From: Setaria digitata
Lineage: Eukaryota > Nematoda > Chromadorea > Rhabditida > Setariidae
Direction: 5' to 3'
NCBI GenBank assembly: GCA_003640385.1
Contig: RCAB01000516.1
Span: 1-42,730, forward strand
DNA length: 42,730 nucleotides
Shown here: piece by piece, positions 24,461 through 37,142 of the stretch
Layout: each line of letters starts with the position of its first letter
Numbering within the stretch: the stretch's first letter is position 1
Notes under the pieces: model-generated
What the model was told of the DNA's origin: nothing
The model's database searches: none
Seen by the model: the letters and a program-made list of their open reading frames with translations, nothing else
Position numbers and translations under genes: made by a program

Positions 24461-25225
24461 AGTGGTAGTGGAAGAAAATAAAAGAAGGAGCTGAGGAAGA
24501 CATTATTTACTAGAATCATAAGTGAATTTTGAAGTAGGCAAACAAAATGAGAATAATCAATTTGTGCAGTAAAAGTTTGCAAATTGTGAAGCACAGGTTC
24601 AGGTACAATTGCTGAATGTAAGACTGTAACATTGGTTGATTATTTTGGATGATTGAATTAGCAGTAAAGCATTTCCAATGAATAATTATTAATTTTAAAT
24701 TTCTGTGAAACAGTACAAAGTTTTTCTTAAACAAAGCTAAATTTCTCAATGTTATATTTTCTAATTTTAGGCATTTAAATCAAATATTATGTATTCCTTA
24801 ATTTGAAAGTATTAATTAATTGTATTTGAAGAAAAAAATAGAGAAAAAGGTTAAAAGAAAAAAAAAAAAAGGGAAATTTATTTTCAAAATGAAGTCAATA
24901 ATGTATAAATTTTTGAAAACAAAACATATTTTCAGTGATATGGGATTACAATCAGAAAAATATAATTAAATGGCATTATTGAATCAATCATTTTAGCTAT
25001 CATATCGAAATACTAATGAAAAAAGTTCGATTATTTTTTTTTTTTTCCTCGAAATTAAACTTTCATTTTCTCATCGTTATTAGCTGCCTTTCTTTGAGAA
25101 AAGCAAAATATTAAGACGATCAACACCAGACTTACTTAAAACACATTTTAACTGATCATCTTGATGGTACATCATCCAATTATCTTCCTATGAATTAATT
25201 GCTAGTAGCCAAAGTATGCACAGTG
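24461..25225. other. Gene-free AT-rich spacer
   Basis: Nothing recognisable beyond short homopolymer runs. Confidence 0.5.
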
Positions 25226-25440
25226 GGGAACTATGAACTGGGAACTATGAACTTGCTTGCCTAGTGAAGACTATGAACTGTTGCTTGCTTGCCTAGTGAA
25301 GACTATGAACTGTTGCTTGCTTGCCTAGTGAAGACTATGAACTGTTGCTTGCTTGCCTAGTGAAGACTATGAACTGTTGCTTGCTTGCCTAGTGAAGACT
25401 ATGAACTGTTGCTTGCTTGCCTAGTGAAGACTATGAACTG
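25226..25440. repeat. 32-bp minisatellite
   Basis: Five consecutive identical units of 32 bp start at 25269, 25301, 25333, 25365 and 25397 (GACTATGAACTGTTGCTTGC plus 12 bases), ending in a partial unit to 25440 and preceded by degenerate copies from about 25226. The unit contains an internal TTGC duplication. Confidence 0.95.
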
Positions 25441-25655
25441 ATATTAGCTTCGAACAATTAACTGCACGAATCTATTTAGGATGAAATTTTTCAAGTAAAT
25501 AAACGAAAAAGATTTATGCATGAATGGAATGGAAAAGCAACGAAAATTTTAACCAATTTAGATGAAAGAAATGCTTCGATTTTAATTCGTCACTTCTTTT
25601 CAATGGAATTCTTCCCAATGTCAATAAATGACAAGTTAGTTTAGTCGATTTGCTT

Positions 25656-25695
25656 GACAGACAGACAGACAGACAGACACACACACACACACACA
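25656..25695. repeat. Compound (GACA)n(AC)n microsatellite
   Basis: Six GACA units run into about eight AC units. Confidence 0.95.
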
Positions 25696-25699
25696 TCTA

Positions 25700-27141
25700 G
25701 AAAGGACAGATATTTTTTTCTCGACAAACAGATCAGAACTAAATTGAAAAGTTTGTTATCATTTTAAATCAATTAAATAACGATTAAATAGTTCGTCTAT
25801 TCACTGTTAAAATTTTATGTTATCCATGCTTGATCATTTCTCTTTTAAGCGATTCGCTGTTCCCATACGGTATTGAACGATACTGATCCGGTAATGCTGC
25901 ATACATTTAATGCAATCCGGTTTCCTGTTCGCATTTATTCAATGGGATCCGGTTATGATCGATAGATTTAATGTAATTCTGAAAGATGACAATAATCTGG
26001 TTCTAATCAAAATAATAATTGTATACAAGAGAGGTACAGTTCGAGTAAGAATTTGATCAATACATATTATCACCTTTCTTCAAATATCAAATTTCTCTTT
26101 CCATCATTTACACTTCCCAACATTTAGCTACTGGAAAATTTTATTTCGCTGCTGCTGCGCTATCATTTTCATAATTATCACTCTCTTCATTATTATTCTT
26201 ATCATTCATCAGTGTACTCATTATTTCTACCGCTATCGCTCATATCACTACTGCAATTGATACTAATTATTATTATTATTATTATTTTTTTATTCATTTG
26301 TTTATTATCACTGTTATTATGATTGCGAGTATTATTTATTATTATCATTATTGTTATGACTATTGTTTGTTATTGTTAGTATCATAAAATAGGAGCAAAT
26401 TTTTTTTTTTTTCTTTGCTACTTAATAGATAGATAATAAGAATGATAAAAAATAATCTGATAAATTAAATAAACTGTTCTATGTTCTTGAAAATGGTAGT
26501 TTTTTTTTTTTTTTTTTTCTTATGGTATGAAATGATAACAGATTAGACAAAATTAACCGTAAAGTGAGATCAGTGATTTCTTAATTTGATTGTGAGAGAA
26601 AAATACGAGGGATAAAATTACAAATATTTGAAATTAAAACTTCAAATTGAATAAACAAAATGTTTTCTTTGATATAATTATAATAATTACAGCAAAATAT
26701 TATTACACTTTTGTATTTATAATTATAACAACTAATATTTTAATCATATGAAGGAAAGATTTATTTTCTATTACTATTTAATTAGACAATTCTCAAAAAA
26801 GAAGTCCGCATTTTAAAGAAATTTGGTAAGTGAAAAAAAGTAAAAATGCATCAGAAATTCATTGGCTCATTAATTATTCATTTTATCATTGCAGAATGAA
26901 GACAGAAATGGATGAAATCTGTGCAATTTATAAATTAAAAAAATCATTATAAACAAAATTTGTCAAAACAGTTAAGGAGAGATTTTTTTTTTTTTGACGA
27001 AAGATTAAACAATTAAACATTTTTTATCAAGTACATTAATTAATGAAGCATAAATTTAGGAATAAAAAAGAAGTACAACAAATTATTGAATAATTTATTT
27101 TAATTAATTTCAATATTAAATTTTTAATAGGATGAAAAATG
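25700..27141. other. Gene-free region between minisatellites and the EF-hand gene
   Basis: Contains a degenerate ATCCGGT/ATTTAATG motif repeated at 25876-25965, an ATT triplet tract at 26210-26390 and T runs at 26400 and 26500. It probably includes the 3' UTR of the EF-hand gene next to 27142. No other coding signal seen. Confidence 0.5.
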
Positions 27142-30100
27142 TTAGATATGGAAGAGATGGGCTTCTTTGAAAAGTCGAACTGAACCAAATTGCTGTGTCA
27201 GTATTCTTTCGATATCTTCCACAGTTATATATCCATCATTATCAGTATCCAAATCCTAAATTAAATTAAGCTGATAAAAGATATCTGAAGTGAGCATTAT
27301 TTTCCAAATGATAAGGGATATTTTTTGTCAGGTAAAATTCAATTTTCAATATTATTCGGATTAAACTTTATGTTGTTCTTTAAAAGATAAAAAAAAAAAG
27401 AGAAAAATAATGATAATGATAATAATACTAATCATTCATTCAAAATTTGGCATAGATAAAAAGTAATATTATCTGATAAGAAATTAATTATTAATTATTC
27501 TTAAAATTTATCACTTACATTAAAACGTTGCAAAGTATGATTTTTGAAATTTGATGGAAATTGAAAAGAGTTCGGTGGTGTACCGTTATGGCTATGAGAT
27601 ATATGCATTTGGCTAAATAATTCTTTCGAATTACTAGCCAAAGATGGAATATTTAAATTATATATAGCTTCAGCATAACCTTGAAATGCATCACAATTTA
27701 CTCGTCTCTAAAAAAAATATATATATATATATTATTTATAGAAACTTNTATATGTATATATATTATTTATAGAAACTTAACAATTGATTTTTGGAAAAAA
27801 AAAAATTTTTTTAATAGCAACGATTTCATAATAAGAACTAATAGTGAAAGATGAAGTAAAATGGTTGAAAAATAAAATAAATTGAATTAATTAATTAATT
27901 TAACAGACAGAAAGTAAATGATGTGTTTGTAGAGGTGTAATAATAAAAATGAAATTATCATCAATCAGCCAACTTGATCATTTGGCTCCATTAATGAAAA
28001 AACAAATTGTGCTATTCTTGAGGAAGATGCAAATAAATTTCGAGAACTGGTGGATGCTTCAATACAATAACATTCACTGATTCCATGCAATGATAATATT
28101 AATTCCTGAAAATTATTTTAAAAATTTAAAAATTACAAATGAATTTTATTAATATCATAGGAAATGAACTAATTTAACAATAGATTTTTGAACTGTGAAA
28201 ATATCACTTCTACAATAACTGACTGAAGCAAATAATAATGATAACTTTGTTTCATTACAGTACGACTTAAAGCAGCTGCTAGAAATAATTATTATTTTCT
28301 GTGCAATAATAGCAATATATTTGTTGTGGTACTTCAAAAGTGATAAATTTTCGTGTCTTATCACCAGCAATCACGTGAAATATACGATCAGCAAATTCAT
28401 TGTCTGCTGATTTGGGAAATAATAATCGAAATATTCGTTTCCATTGTTGCAACGACATTCGTCCATTTGAGCAAATCTGTTTCAAGTAATAAATTAAGCC
28501 GCATTTGAAAGGAATAATCGAAAAAAAAAAACAAAGATCAAGAGACAGAAGAAGATATGATAATCATAATAACTAATTTTTACGTAATTTAACGTATAGT
28601 ATAATTTAGGTGACGTATAAAATCATATTGCGTGTAATATAATGTGTTGTTTGAAAAAAGAAATTTCACAATTCATATAATTTTCAAAGACAAACGAGAA
28701 AAATTTAGAATAAAGCGCTTATTTTCATTTATATATTTCCGTAAAAGTTAAGCAATAAGGGAAATTAAATGAATAATAAAAAGGACATATTTCAAAAGTA
28801 TTTTATAATTTTCGTCTTTAATTGATGATAAAATTTTCAAAAGAACCTGCTTAAAATTTCGATACATAAACATAATCCATTCTTTATTAAAACCGGTTAA
28901 ACGGATCAATTCATCCAATGAAGGAGGCTGTGTGTTGAATGGATTCGATAACAAATCCTCAATATCGATATCAACTTCTGGAAAATTCGTTTTTTTTTTT
29001 TTTTTCTTTTAAATAACTACTGATAACAGTTACCTTTACTAATATTAATTGCTGATATAATAGTTAGAAAAAAGTTTTATTCTTCCAAGAAACGGAAAGA
29101 AAAATAATTTAGAAAAAAGCGCTGAACTTTGATTTTTCTAAAATTAATAATTTTTGATATTATTTTTCACCCTATCTTACAGTATAACTGAATTTATTTA
29201 TTTATTTATTTTTCTCGCGATATTTTCAAATAATTTTATCTCAAGGAATCTTGCGAATCTCAAGAAATATATTGCATAAACAAACAATTATTATTGTTAT
29301 AAATTACGAAATGAGCCAAGAGATGAGGGTCTAGTAGGAATAATGGACTGAAGTTTACGGTATGGGGTAAAATGATATCACAAAGAAGTGATAATAAAGG
29401 TAACTAACCCGAAGCAAAAGATGCAGTATAATGAAATATTGTAAAATGGGTGATAATAAAGTTCGCCATACGGTAAACTGACAAATGGCGTATACGGTAA
29501 AATAAATTTGAAACAATAAATCAAATTTACCATCATCATAAAAACAAAGCCAGAGTTGTATCCTTCGACAAGTCCAATAAAATATTTCGCACAGACGATT
29601 TGATGGCAAACAAGACGGTATATCACCAAAAACTCTAAAATTGTGAAAATTAATTGATTCAAATGATTGGAAAAATTTAGCCTAAGCCTACGATTTTCAT
29701 TCATATCGATCGGAATGCTTTCCGAAAATTTGATCAAATTAGTAACCTTCGAAGTTTGTGATACGTTTCAGTATTGGTTCGTTGTGATACAGTACGCGAA
29801 TAATGCTCATTTTTCATGTTAGACACAGAGCTAAAATGATATGATATGATCAATTATGAATTAGACAGACTAAAATGGATTTGAAGAAATTAGCAAAGCT
29901 TTCCATATATTATTTATGGCTAATAATATTTTTTTTTTCAAAAATTTTTAAGCACTATCAAAAGAAAAAAAAAAAAAAATGAATAAATAAATGGAAAAAT
30001 TATTCAAGATGAATCACTAATTATTTAATAATCCAAGATTCTGTATTTTCCGTTATGATCAGATTTGGATTTAAAAAGAAAACAAGAGGTTTACTATCCA

Positions 30101-32237
30101 TTTCGATGATTAATATTAGTTCATAAATTTCCTATTTACTTAATGAGAGAATGAAAGTTTTCTTTCCAAAGTATTCCTGTGCCACTAGTGTTAAAGCACT
30201 CTTTCATTCTCGTTTCTTATTCCTTTCCATAATAGAAGCATTTACGTTTTTGCATGGTCTTTTCAGCGATCATCACTTATGCGATATTTTAATTATATCA
30301 CTTTGATTTCTGTTTTGGTTCGTTCTATTGCGCAAATTCTTAAATATGCATAGCAACCAAAAAAAAAAAAAAACCTGATGTGATGGCAATTTTTGACTTA
30401 TATTAAAAAGAAAAGAATTATGAATATTGCAGAAAATGCAAAAATTAAAATTAAATCCAACTTTTAATGTATGTAGTAATTAAAGTTAAAAAAAAAACAG
30501 GAAGAAGAGTTTATTAATATTAATTAATCGATAAATTTTAATAGTCGTTTATTAACAAATGATTCCTATCACTATTAATAATAATATAAATTACTATTCT
30601 AATTAAAATATATTACTGCTGTTGTGACTAGTGCTGAAATAAGTTATCAATTATCACTAATGTAAAGATTAGTATAATTTTATCATTCTTACTATAAACA
30701 GTTTTGCCTTCACTTTCATTATTGTCACTTCTTAATTAATACTAGCAATATAATTACTAATTAATTAATAGTCGTCTGAATAGTGCCATTGAAACCTTTA
30801 AATATTCGTAATAGATAAAATTACGCAATTTTTTATCGATATATTACAAATATTTTAATTAGCATTAACATAAGCTACAATTAGAAAAATCAATTAATCA
30901 ATAGGATTGGAAATAATGTTGCTATAAAATTGTTCAATATTCGGAATAGATAGAAGCATACAACACTGCTATCGATATAATACAATTATTTTAATTAATA
31001 TTAACAAAAGTGATAATTAGCAAAGTCAATCAATCATTGGAATTGGACATGATGTTACTAAAATTGTTCAAAATTTGAAATAACGATCAGCAACAGCAAC
31101 ACACAACAAGTAAACAACTAATGATGTCGCTTCACATCATTTGCATCTAAATAGCCAACACACTCCTATTTAAATAAGTGCCTAAGGCTCATTTAAATAC
31201 ATTTTATGACTTTGCTCCATTTGACTGATTTGAAACATAAATGAAAATTTTTGTACTATCAATTCATCAAATATGAATGAACACTGATTAGCAATTAATA
31301 TTCATCACGAAAATATTTTAATTTTTCCTCTAGCACATTATTAATGAGCAATCATTAGCCAGTGCTATTCGTTGCTACAATTATCAATTATTATCATTTG
31401 CTATTTATCACTCTCATCACTATTTATTAGCCAATTAATAAAGCATTCTGGATTTTAATATAGCCTTTCGGGAAATTTACTGATATATCATTTTATCAAT
31501 ATAATTATGTCTAAATTATCATTGACAATTTTCAAACTATAAGTATTTTATTTTAAAAAAGAAAAAAAAATATGGAAAAGAAGGAAAAAAAAAATAAGCA
31601 GAAGAGGATGAATCAAAAAAAAAAAAAAAAAAACAGAATAATTTTGAATTAAATTTATAAGATGCTCGAATGAACATGTTCGAAAGTAAAGGAATGTATG
31701 CTTTACTTACTTACTTACTTACTTTTATTTATAATTATTTATTCTTAGGGGGAAAAAAAAAAACAAAAAGACGATAATAAAAGAAAATCAAATTTTTTTT
31801 TAATATGAGTGAAAAATAAAAAGGGAAAAAAAGAAATGAAAAGACTGAGCGAAAAAAAAAAAAGCGACTTTTCTAATCAAAAGCATGTCAATCTCTTTGT
31901 CAACTCTTTTTGTCACCGAACTTCACACCTCTTTTTACCTTTTTTTTTTTTTTTTTTTCTTAAACATTTTTAGAATTAGCCTTGCCGCTTTCTTTCTAAT
32001 TATTCATAATAACAGTACTAATAACTGAAACAACAATGATGATACTAATAATAATAAATGATAATAACAAATGAATTAAAGCAATAAAAAAATAATTATA
32101 CTGGTGATAAAAATGATAAAAACTAGAGTAATAAGATGATAACGATCATAGTAGCAATGAAAATGAAAAATTAAAAACTTTCATTAGTAAATCAAAAATT
32201 CGCAGATCATTTTTTATGAAATGAAAATCTTGGAAGG

Positions 32238-32271
<34 letters not shown>

Positions 32272-32906
32272 GAGAGAGAGCGGAAAAAAAAGAAGATATA
32301 TTGATTAAAAATTGGTCTTAATAAATGGAAAAGCGAAAAGATTTTTAATTTAAATAAACGATTGAAAAATTAAAAAAAAAAAAAACAATAATTAGTTGAT
32401 GTGATAAAAGCAGTTTAGTCTAATGGCAATTTCCTCTTTCTTTCGTTCTTACTTTTTTTTTTTTCCTTGAAATATTTTTTTTAGATAAGGAAGCAAAAAA
32501 AAAATCCTTTTTATGATTTTGTTAAGATGATATATTTTTCGATTTTTCTTCTCACTTTCTTGTTTTTTTTTTTTCCTTTTTCTCTGTGTGCTGATTTAAT
32601 ATTATTTAATAAACATTAGCAAATTAATCTTGAATTTCATTATTGTTAATTATAATTCATTTTAAATAATTATTAATATTGATTGAAAATAATAGAATAA
32701 ATGTTTTTTTATTGCAATAATATTAAGCTATCTCTCTCTCATTTTTGCAAATACAAATACATATATGTATGTATATTTTTGAAATTAAAAAATGTGTTTG
32801 AAATTTGAAAAGGAAAGGAAAATGAAACATTGAAACTAACTTATTACTATTTCCATTAGCATGAATTGAAGCTAATAAACCACACATTACCGATTCATGT
32901 ATATTT
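27142..32906 (-). CDS. Neuronal calcium sensor-like EF-hand protein, 5' end not found
   Basis: Resembles the recoverin/NCS-1/KChIP family of Ca2+-sensing adaptors. Exons on the minus strand: 28977-28847, 28476-28333, 28105-27974, 27707-27519 and 27255-27142 (TAA stop), all in phase. A likely further upstream exon is 32906-32848 (enters phase 2, leaves phase 1 at GTAATA, matching the next exon) after a 3.9-kb intron. The start codon is not located. Domain order: LDELIRLTGFNKEWI and MYRNFKQICSNGRMS (EF1, degenerate as usual in the family), LQQWKRIFRLLFP, an EF2 loop lacking the position-1 Asp and the Gly (AGDKTRKFITFEE), an EF3 loop without acidic ligands (MEPNDQRRVN), then EF4 with a full loop (DTDNDGYITVED). 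Between EF3 and EF4 lies an extra Ser/His/Asn-rich linker of about 45 residues. EF4 position 12 is Asp, not Glu. Family assignment is good; the specific member is not recognised. Confidence 0.82.
27708..27780. repeat. Short AT duplication containing an ambiguous base
   Basis: Two copies of TATATTATTTATAGAAACTT flank an N at 27748 inside an intron of the EF-hand gene, so length there may be wrong. Confidence 0.75.
28978..32847. other. Long AT-rich intron (or intergenic) stretch 5' of the EF-hand core exons
   Basis: Holds (GA)n at 32235-32280, (CTTA)5 at 31702-31725, poly(A)/poly(T) runs and ATT/AAT-rich tracts. A 119-codon hydrophobic open frame on the minus strand (29378-29737) has no recognised domain and no clear flanking splice sites; I do not accept it. 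Confidence 0.45.
32235..32280. repeat. (GA)n microsatellite
   Basis: About 46 bp of GA with one GGGA interruption. Confidence 0.95.
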
Positions 32907-33247
32907 CTGAAAATTATTGATATTATCAACCTATCAGATTATCAGGTAGCAAAAAATGAACCATTTATTTGGTAATGATGAAAAGGATGAGACTAACTGA
33001 GCTATGTTATTATAAAAAGTTAGTTTAATTTAGAATCAAATTTTTACCCATCCTGAAAACAGAAGTTGCTCAGTTGTTCGGGTAAAATCTGTAATTAATT
33101 AATTAAGAGATTCGGGAATATCCTGCGCAAAAGGATAGAGTCGAATTAAGTCCATCTTAATGTTTCAATCAATCATTCAGTTAACAGATGCTTTCATCGG
33201 TAGTTTATGAATGCGTTATAATCGATTTATCTTAATCAAGAATCAAA

Positions 33248-33332
33248 CTGTATGAGTAATCCGGTTTTTGACTGCTCCGGTCGGAAAAATCGACTGTATG
33301 AGTAATCCGGTTTTTGACTGCTCCGGTCGGAA
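33248..33332. repeat. 46-bp tandem duplication
   Basis: CTGTATGAGTAATCCGGTTT (plus 26 bases) at 33248-33293 is repeated from 33294, identical up to 33332 and then diverging. Confidence 0.93.
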
Positions 33333-33701
33333 ATTCCGATTTTCTACTGCATAAAATCTTCCATTTCACCCACCAATGAATAACAGTTGAAGCAATTAAA
33401 TAATTTTTAATGTAAATCATAACTATATAATTTTTGCTAAAGAGAAAAGTAATACACTGGTAATTAAAATTTTATTTTATTCTTTTTTTTTTTTTTTTAA
33501 CTCAAAATGATTACTTTGGGATCTAAAATTTAGACAAGTGAGGAATTAATTATCAAAAATCAATAGAATTATAAGAAGAGACTTCCGATTATTATTTCCT
33601 TCGAACAATTACAAAAACGAAAGTTTAAATTGCTCTTTTCCTCAAAATTAATAGTTCTGAAAAGCATCCGATAATTTAATTTCTTCATTTTCTTCCAGTG
33701 A

Positions 33702-33712
33702 AGGAGGAGAGG

Positions 33713-33764
<52 letters not shown>
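33702..33764. repeat. (GA)n microsatellite
   Basis: Pure GA run of about 50 bp preceded by GGAGGAGAGGGAGAGAGAAA. Confidence 0.95.
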
Positions 33765-33769
<5 letters not shown>

Positions 33770-34415
33770 AAAAAGGAGAAACGAAAAGAAAATAATAGCA
33801 ACAAAAGCATTTCACTAATAAAAATGTATCTTAAACTTAAAGAAGAAATTTATGACTTCCAATTTTTTCTTTTTAATCTTCAGAAAAAAAAAAAATTATG
33901 AAATTGTATAATTGAATATTCTCTCTTTTTTTTTTCTTTTTTATTTTTATTGAAGAAAAACAGCGTTTTAGCTGAAATTTTATTATATACAATTATATGT
34001 TTGCTTCTTTTGAATAAAGTTTGCACTGAAAGGAAAAAAAAAAAGGGAAATTTCTCTTTCTAAAAGTTTTAATCTCTAAATCCAATTAAATTAATTAATA
34101 GCTAATGCATAGATGAGAGAAAAAAAAAAAAGAATTTAAAGTAGTATTAGTGGAAAGTTGAAGAAAAATGAAAATATTTAAGAAAAAAAAAAGCAGTTTC
34201 AATGACGAAATCCATGGATCAAAGTAACAGTTGGATCAGTTTAGTCGATCATTGTAAATTAGCTTTTTCCTTCTTGTCAATCGATCATATGAAATGTGTC
34301 AGATCGATCAGTGTGGTCTTTTTCAGCTTTTTCATTTCAAAAATTTTGTAAAATTTTCGAAATTATCATTTAATTAAATATCTTATGTTAATCCTATTAA
34401 TATTAGATGAAATTC

Positions 34416-34417
<2 letters not shown>

Positions 34418-34450
<33 letters not shown>
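34418..34450. repeat. Poly(A) run of 33
   Basis: Longest homopolymer in the window. It is not preceded by a polyadenylation signal or a retroposed ORF that I can see. Confidence 0.95.
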
Positions 34451-34451
<1 letters not shown>

Positions 34452-37142
34452 ATGAAAATAATTAAAAGAACATAAAGACGATAGAATGAAGAAATATTAT
34501 CTTCCAATATTTGTATTAAATATGCAAGAAAAGAAAGTGAGAAAAAAAAAAATTGATATGTAGTAAAATTGCGGTAAAAACTATCAGGAATTGTAATACG
34601 ATAAATTGTATGATGGGTAAATTATTACAACATAAAATCATTTATTTTATATTTATTTATTTTTTTTTTAAAAAATATTTCCTAATATTTTAATATTATA
34701 GAAATAATACCTCATAATCAAATATAATCGCATTCTGTTAACAAATCGGTTGATAATGAGCTTAGTGAAGCTTATCATTAATCGTTGTACATATTGACAA
34801 CTTCTGTCATGTGATAGAGTGATACTCGAAATGACACATATGTCGAGATTATTGTGAATGGTGAGTGATAAATTGTTTCAACTATCAACGTTGCAGAAAT
34901 AAAAATAAAACTTTTAATTGAATTTAGAAGTTTCAGTAAACTACGATTTAGCAGTTGTGTGATAAAAAATTATCAAATAAGTCAGAAATGTGGAATGTAG
35001 AGAAAAGGAAAAAAAAATTATCCATGTCGTTTGCTTAATTGGAATAGAATTAAATGAATAAAATCTGTAAAATAAAAGAAAAAGAAAAGAGAGGGAACTT
35101 TTACAGTACCTATAAAAGGAATAATTATCAAATGAAATATTAGGCTAAAGAAGTACTGAAATTTGAGACTTAATTCTACTCATCTAATTTGACTATAGCC
35201 ATAGATTGAATCATAAAAAAATAACTTGTTGGAATAAAAAAAAAAACTTTCGTTCTCTTTTTATTTTACCCTTTGAAAAAGATAAAGAAAAAGAAAAAGA
35301 AAAAAAAAAAACGAAGAACAAGAACGAATTTTATTTCTTAATCCTACGTGAACAGATGGAAAATTTCATTAATTTTATTTGAAAGCGATAAAAAAGTTTC
35401 AGAAATTTGTGTTCTTTTTATATAAATAAAAATAAAACAAGATAAACAACAAGAAAAGAGAAATATGTCATATTTTACAAATATTTGAAAATTTAGCTAT
35501 TGGAAAAAAATTGTATGAGAAAAAAGAAAAAAGAAAAAAAAACGAAAAGAAATAATGAAGATATCATTGTTTTGAACGGAAATTTTATCGTTCAAATTTT
35601 TACTGCTATCAAAAGAAAGAACTTTTTCCCATTGAGTAAAAAAAGAGAAATTAACTTTTTCAAAATGGTAAAAATTTTGAAATTTTTTAATGACTATAAT
35701 TGAAAATCAAAATTATTGAGTAGTGACTGGAGGAACAAGAAGTGGAAAATTAGAACGTTAAAAATGATAAGTAAAATTGAAAAAAAATTTTTTTAACAAC
35801 TTTTTTATGTCCGATATAAAGTTTAAAATTTTTGAAAATTTGACCCCTTCTCATGAAAAAAAAAAAAGAAAATTTGATAGGAATTGCTAATTATAATCAT
35901 AGTATGTCTTCTCTTTTCCCTTGTCTAATTTTGTGTTAAATGATTAATATTAATTTTATCATTAGAAACTTGACATATGAACTGATGAAATTATGATGAT
36001 ATGAAAGGTTTTGATTATTTCTATCACAAAAGTTTTATATTAAAAATTCCAATTTATCTTAAATTTTGCTAATTTTAAATAATCAATTAAAATGTATGAT
36101 AATTCTTACTTTCATCTTTCCTAAGAGCGATGTTCCCGAAGGATTGGATGAAATGCCTAATGATTGGTATTGTGCATTAACGATGAACAGCTGTGATATT
36201 GTGATTTAATGAAACGTTATAATAAAATTTAACCGATCAATTAACTCTTTGCCAATTTTATACTTTCCAAATGTTACTCCTTTTTTATTTTTGTCTTTCC
36301 AAAAAAAGAAAAATCTTTTTTTTTTTTTTTAAACTAACTATAAGCAGTAATAAAGGATAGCAAGCATAAAAGGACTACGCAGTATAATATCTCACTTCCT
36401 GCTTTATTGTGATTTAATGAAACGCTTAAATTAAATCTCGAAAATTTTCTCCAAACCATTGAGCAAATATTTCATAACTACTTTTTAATAGGTTACAAAA
36501 ATGAACAAAGCTTTATTTCGAAAACCATTTGAAAGAGGAAAGAAAAAATAAAGTTGCTAAATTAATGATATTATTTAATTCTGAATCGAAGTGAAATAAT
36601 TATAAATATCACAGTCTCTCTCTCCTTCATCAACAAATGATTCAAGTGACAGATAAATCAGTACTGGCATATATTAATTTATTGTTATGTAAAACTTAAC
36701 TGCTTATATGATATTTGCAAGCGGAAGTTTGCCAATAACTAACACGGAAAAATATTGTGATAATTGAAAGCAATTTACTCAGCTTTTTTTTTTGGAATGA
36801 TTTTCCTTAAAGAAATTAAGGCATCAAATTTCTCTTTTCCGTTTAGAAGTTAACAACGACTTATCATGCTATAAATTGTTACAATCTATGGCAAAATTTG
36901 CATCCTTTAATCTAATCAGTACTGGCATATATTAAATTATTCAGAAGGAGGTATGTTCGAAAGTTTGAGTCAGAATATCAAGAATCTCCTTAGCAACTTA
37001 AAATGTAAACAAATCATATGACAAAATCTTCGGAAGACATATCTTCAGGTCTTTCGAGCAACAAATAACTGAGCATCGAAGCATTTAGAGAGAGAATCCC
37101 TACGAAACAATCGGTAATGACATAGGCCTCTTGGGATACAAA

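Larger units (their letters stand above)
32907..37142. other. Gene-poor region between the EF-hand and RhoGAP genes
   Basis: Likely holds the missing 5' exon(s) of the EF-hand gene and the 3' UTR of the RhoGAP gene. Visible items: 46-bp tandem duplication (33248-33332), (GA)n (33702-33764), a 33-nt A run (34418-34450), an exon-like patch (36121-36209) and a 21-bp duplicated motif (about 36657 and 36914). No further gene could be supported. Confidence 0.5.

Noticed and set aside
24288..24594. Proline/serine repeat protein on the minus strand
   Set aside because: Produced by the 45-bp minisatellite; no start context, splice sites or flanking coding sequence.
29378..29737. 119-codon hydrophobic minus-strand frame
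   Set aside because: Looks like AT-rich chance hydrophobicity; no domain and no convincing splice sites.
33040..33070. ATG GGT AAA AAT (MGKN), reminiscent of a myristoylated NCS N-terminus, after a TTTTCAG on the minus strand
   Set aside because: Stops after eight codons, and the only donor (ATGG|GTAAAA) gives the wrong phase for the exon at 32906.
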